Assembly: GCA_031268115.1 (NCBI GenBank)
Contig: JAIRXV010000080.1
Span: forward strand, 1 to 7,257
Direction: 5' to 3'
Length of the DNA stretch: 7,257 bases
From: Bifidobacteriaceae bacterium
Lineage (GTDB): Bacteria > Actinomycetota > Actinomycetes > Actinomycetales > WQXJ01
Shown here: positions 6,356 to 7,257 of the stretch, one piece after another
Layout: every line of letters starts with the position of its first letter
How positions within the stretch are numbered: the stretch's first letter is position 1
Made by a program: the position numbers and the translations under genes
The notes under the pieces: generated by a model
The model's input: the letters and a program-made list of their open reading frames with translations, nothing else
The model's database searches: none
What the model was told of the DNA's origin: nothing

Positions 6356-7257
6356 CTACACGGGTGAGTATTCCCCTGGCGGGGCCTGGACGATGGCGGC
6401 CCGCGGCGGCGGGCCAGCCTCGCCCAGGAGCTCCCAGGCGGCTGCGATGATGTCCCCGGTTCCGAGGCCGTATTTCCGGAACAGGAACGGGGCCTTGCGC
6501 GAGCCCTCAGCGAAGGTGTCGCGCAGACCCACCCGCCTGAGCTTCACGCCGATTCCTTCCTCGGCCAGCACCTCGGCGACAGCCGAGCCGAGGCCTCCCA
6601 CGATTGTGTGGTTCTCAGCGGTCACCGCGCCGCGGGTGCCCCTAGCGATCTGAGCGACAGTGGCGCGGTCTATGGGTTTGATCACCGGTACATCGACCAC
6701 GGCGATGCGATGTCCGGCATCGGACAGGGTTTCGCCGGCGGCCAAAGCCGCCGAGACCATCATCCCCGACGCGAAGATGGCCAAATCGGAACCGGTGCGC
6801 AGCACTTGGGCCCGGTCCAGGGCGAAGGGGTGGCTCGGATCGAAGAGAATCGGTATCTCTCCTCGCTTCAACCTGATGTAGACGGGCCCTGGCATATCGG
6901 CGATGACGGGAACAGCGGCGGCTATTTCGACGGCATCGGCCAGGTCGATCACAGTCATGTTGGGGATAGCCCTCATCAAGGCGACATCCTCAATTGCCTG
7001 GTGGCTCGGTCCGCCTGGACTTGAGATTCCGGGCATGAACCCGACAAGTCGCACGGGCAATGCCGGATAGGCCACGGAATTGACGATCTGATCCAAGGGG
7101 CGGCGCGTCGCGAAGGTGCCGAACGTGTGGACAAAGGGCGTGTAGCCTCGGCGGGCGAGCGCCCCGGCCATGCTCACCATGTTGGCCTCGGCCATACCCG
7201 CGTGGAGGAACCGATCTGGGTAGGCGGTCTGGAAGAGGTCAATCTCGCACTGCCGAG
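6356..7257 (-). CDS. Split transketolase, C-terminal subunit (5' end cut)
   Basis: The frame enters from the right edge (first full codon 7255-7253) and gives 299 visible residues ending at TAG 6358-6356. The start is outside the window; an internal ATG at 7195 is only the Met of the conserved G-M-A-E-A-N-M stretch. Visible residues 1-20 (DLFQTAYPDRFLHAG) belong to the pyrimidine-binding domain. E23 in GMAEANM is the Glu that activates thiamine diphosphate in this family. SSPGGPSHQAIEDVALMR carries the conserved GPSHQ His. A C-terminal transketolase domain follows, with VPVIKPID and TAENHTIVGGLGSAVAE. The size (about 310-320 residues expected) shows a two-subunit enzyme; the thiamine-diphosphate-binding N-terminal subunit should be encoded just upstream. 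Such split forms occur in specialised sugar catabolism, such as apulose-4-phosphate or sulfosugar transketolases, as well as in unassigned clusters. Family confident; donor sugar unknown. Confidence 0.93.
   Translation of the reverse strand, partial: RQCEIDLFQTAYPDRFLHAGMAEANMVSMAGALARRGYTPFVHTFGTFATRRPLDQIVNSVAYPALPVRLVGFMPGISSPGGPSHQAIEDVALMRAIPNMTVIDLADAVEIAAAVPVIADMPGPVYIRLKRGEIPILFDPSHPFALDRAQVLRTGSDLAIFASGMMVSAALAAGETLSDAGHRIAVVDVPVIKPIDRATVAQIARGTRGAVTAENHTIVGGLGSAVAEVLAEEGIGVKLRRVGLRDTFAEGSRKAPFLFRKYGLGTGDIIAAAWELLGEAGPPPRAAIVQAPPGEYSPV

Overview
All genes in this window lie on the minus strand and read from the right edge to the left. The window looks like one catabolic and uptake operon from a GC-rich, probably Gram-positive bacterium. 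I favour Actinomycetota. The binding protein is a lipoprotein with a Cys-lipobox followed by an acidic Ser/Thr/Gly linker, base composition is GC-rich, genes are tightly coupled (ATGA and GTGA overlaps) and Shine-Dalgarno sequences are strong. Chloroflexota or another GC-rich phylum is not excluded.

Layout in transcription order. (1) 7257-6356: C-terminal subunit of a split transketolase, 5' end cut by the window edge. (2) 6308-5448: a crotonase-fold protein that resembles 6-oxocamphor hydrolase-type C-C hydrolases (retro-Claisenases) more than ordinary enoyl-CoA hydratases. (3) A 134-nt spacer with an inverted repeat. (4) 5313-3961: sugar-type ABC solute-binding lipoprotein. (5) A 103-nt spacer holding a strong stem-loop with no T-tract. 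(6) 3857-3507: small dimeric alpha-beta-barrel protein, overlapping (7) 3510-2596: ABC permease 1 (MalF-like), overlapping (8) 2599-1763: ABC permease 2 (MalG-like, GTG start). (9) 1758-568: the cognate MsmK/UgpC/MalK-type ATPase. (10) 530-1: a cupin protein running off the left edge. There are no RNA genes, CRISPR arrays or mobile elements, and no gene-free stretch longer than 134 nt.

Working together: the lipoprotein, two permeases and ATPase form a complete carbohydrate-uptake-type (CUT1) importer. Around it sit enzymes that can cut carbon-carbon bonds: a transketolase (ketol transfer) and a likely beta-diketone hydrolase. Two small proteins, a ferredoxin-like alpha-beta barrel and a cupin, could isomerise, oxygenate or otherwise process an intermediate. 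A reasonable inference is a dedicated pathway for an unusual polyol, cyclitol, branched sugar or carbocyclic/terpenoid-like substrate that passes through a (cyclic) diketone. The substrate cannot be read from the sequence. The most interesting point is this combination, which does not match any pathway I know by name.
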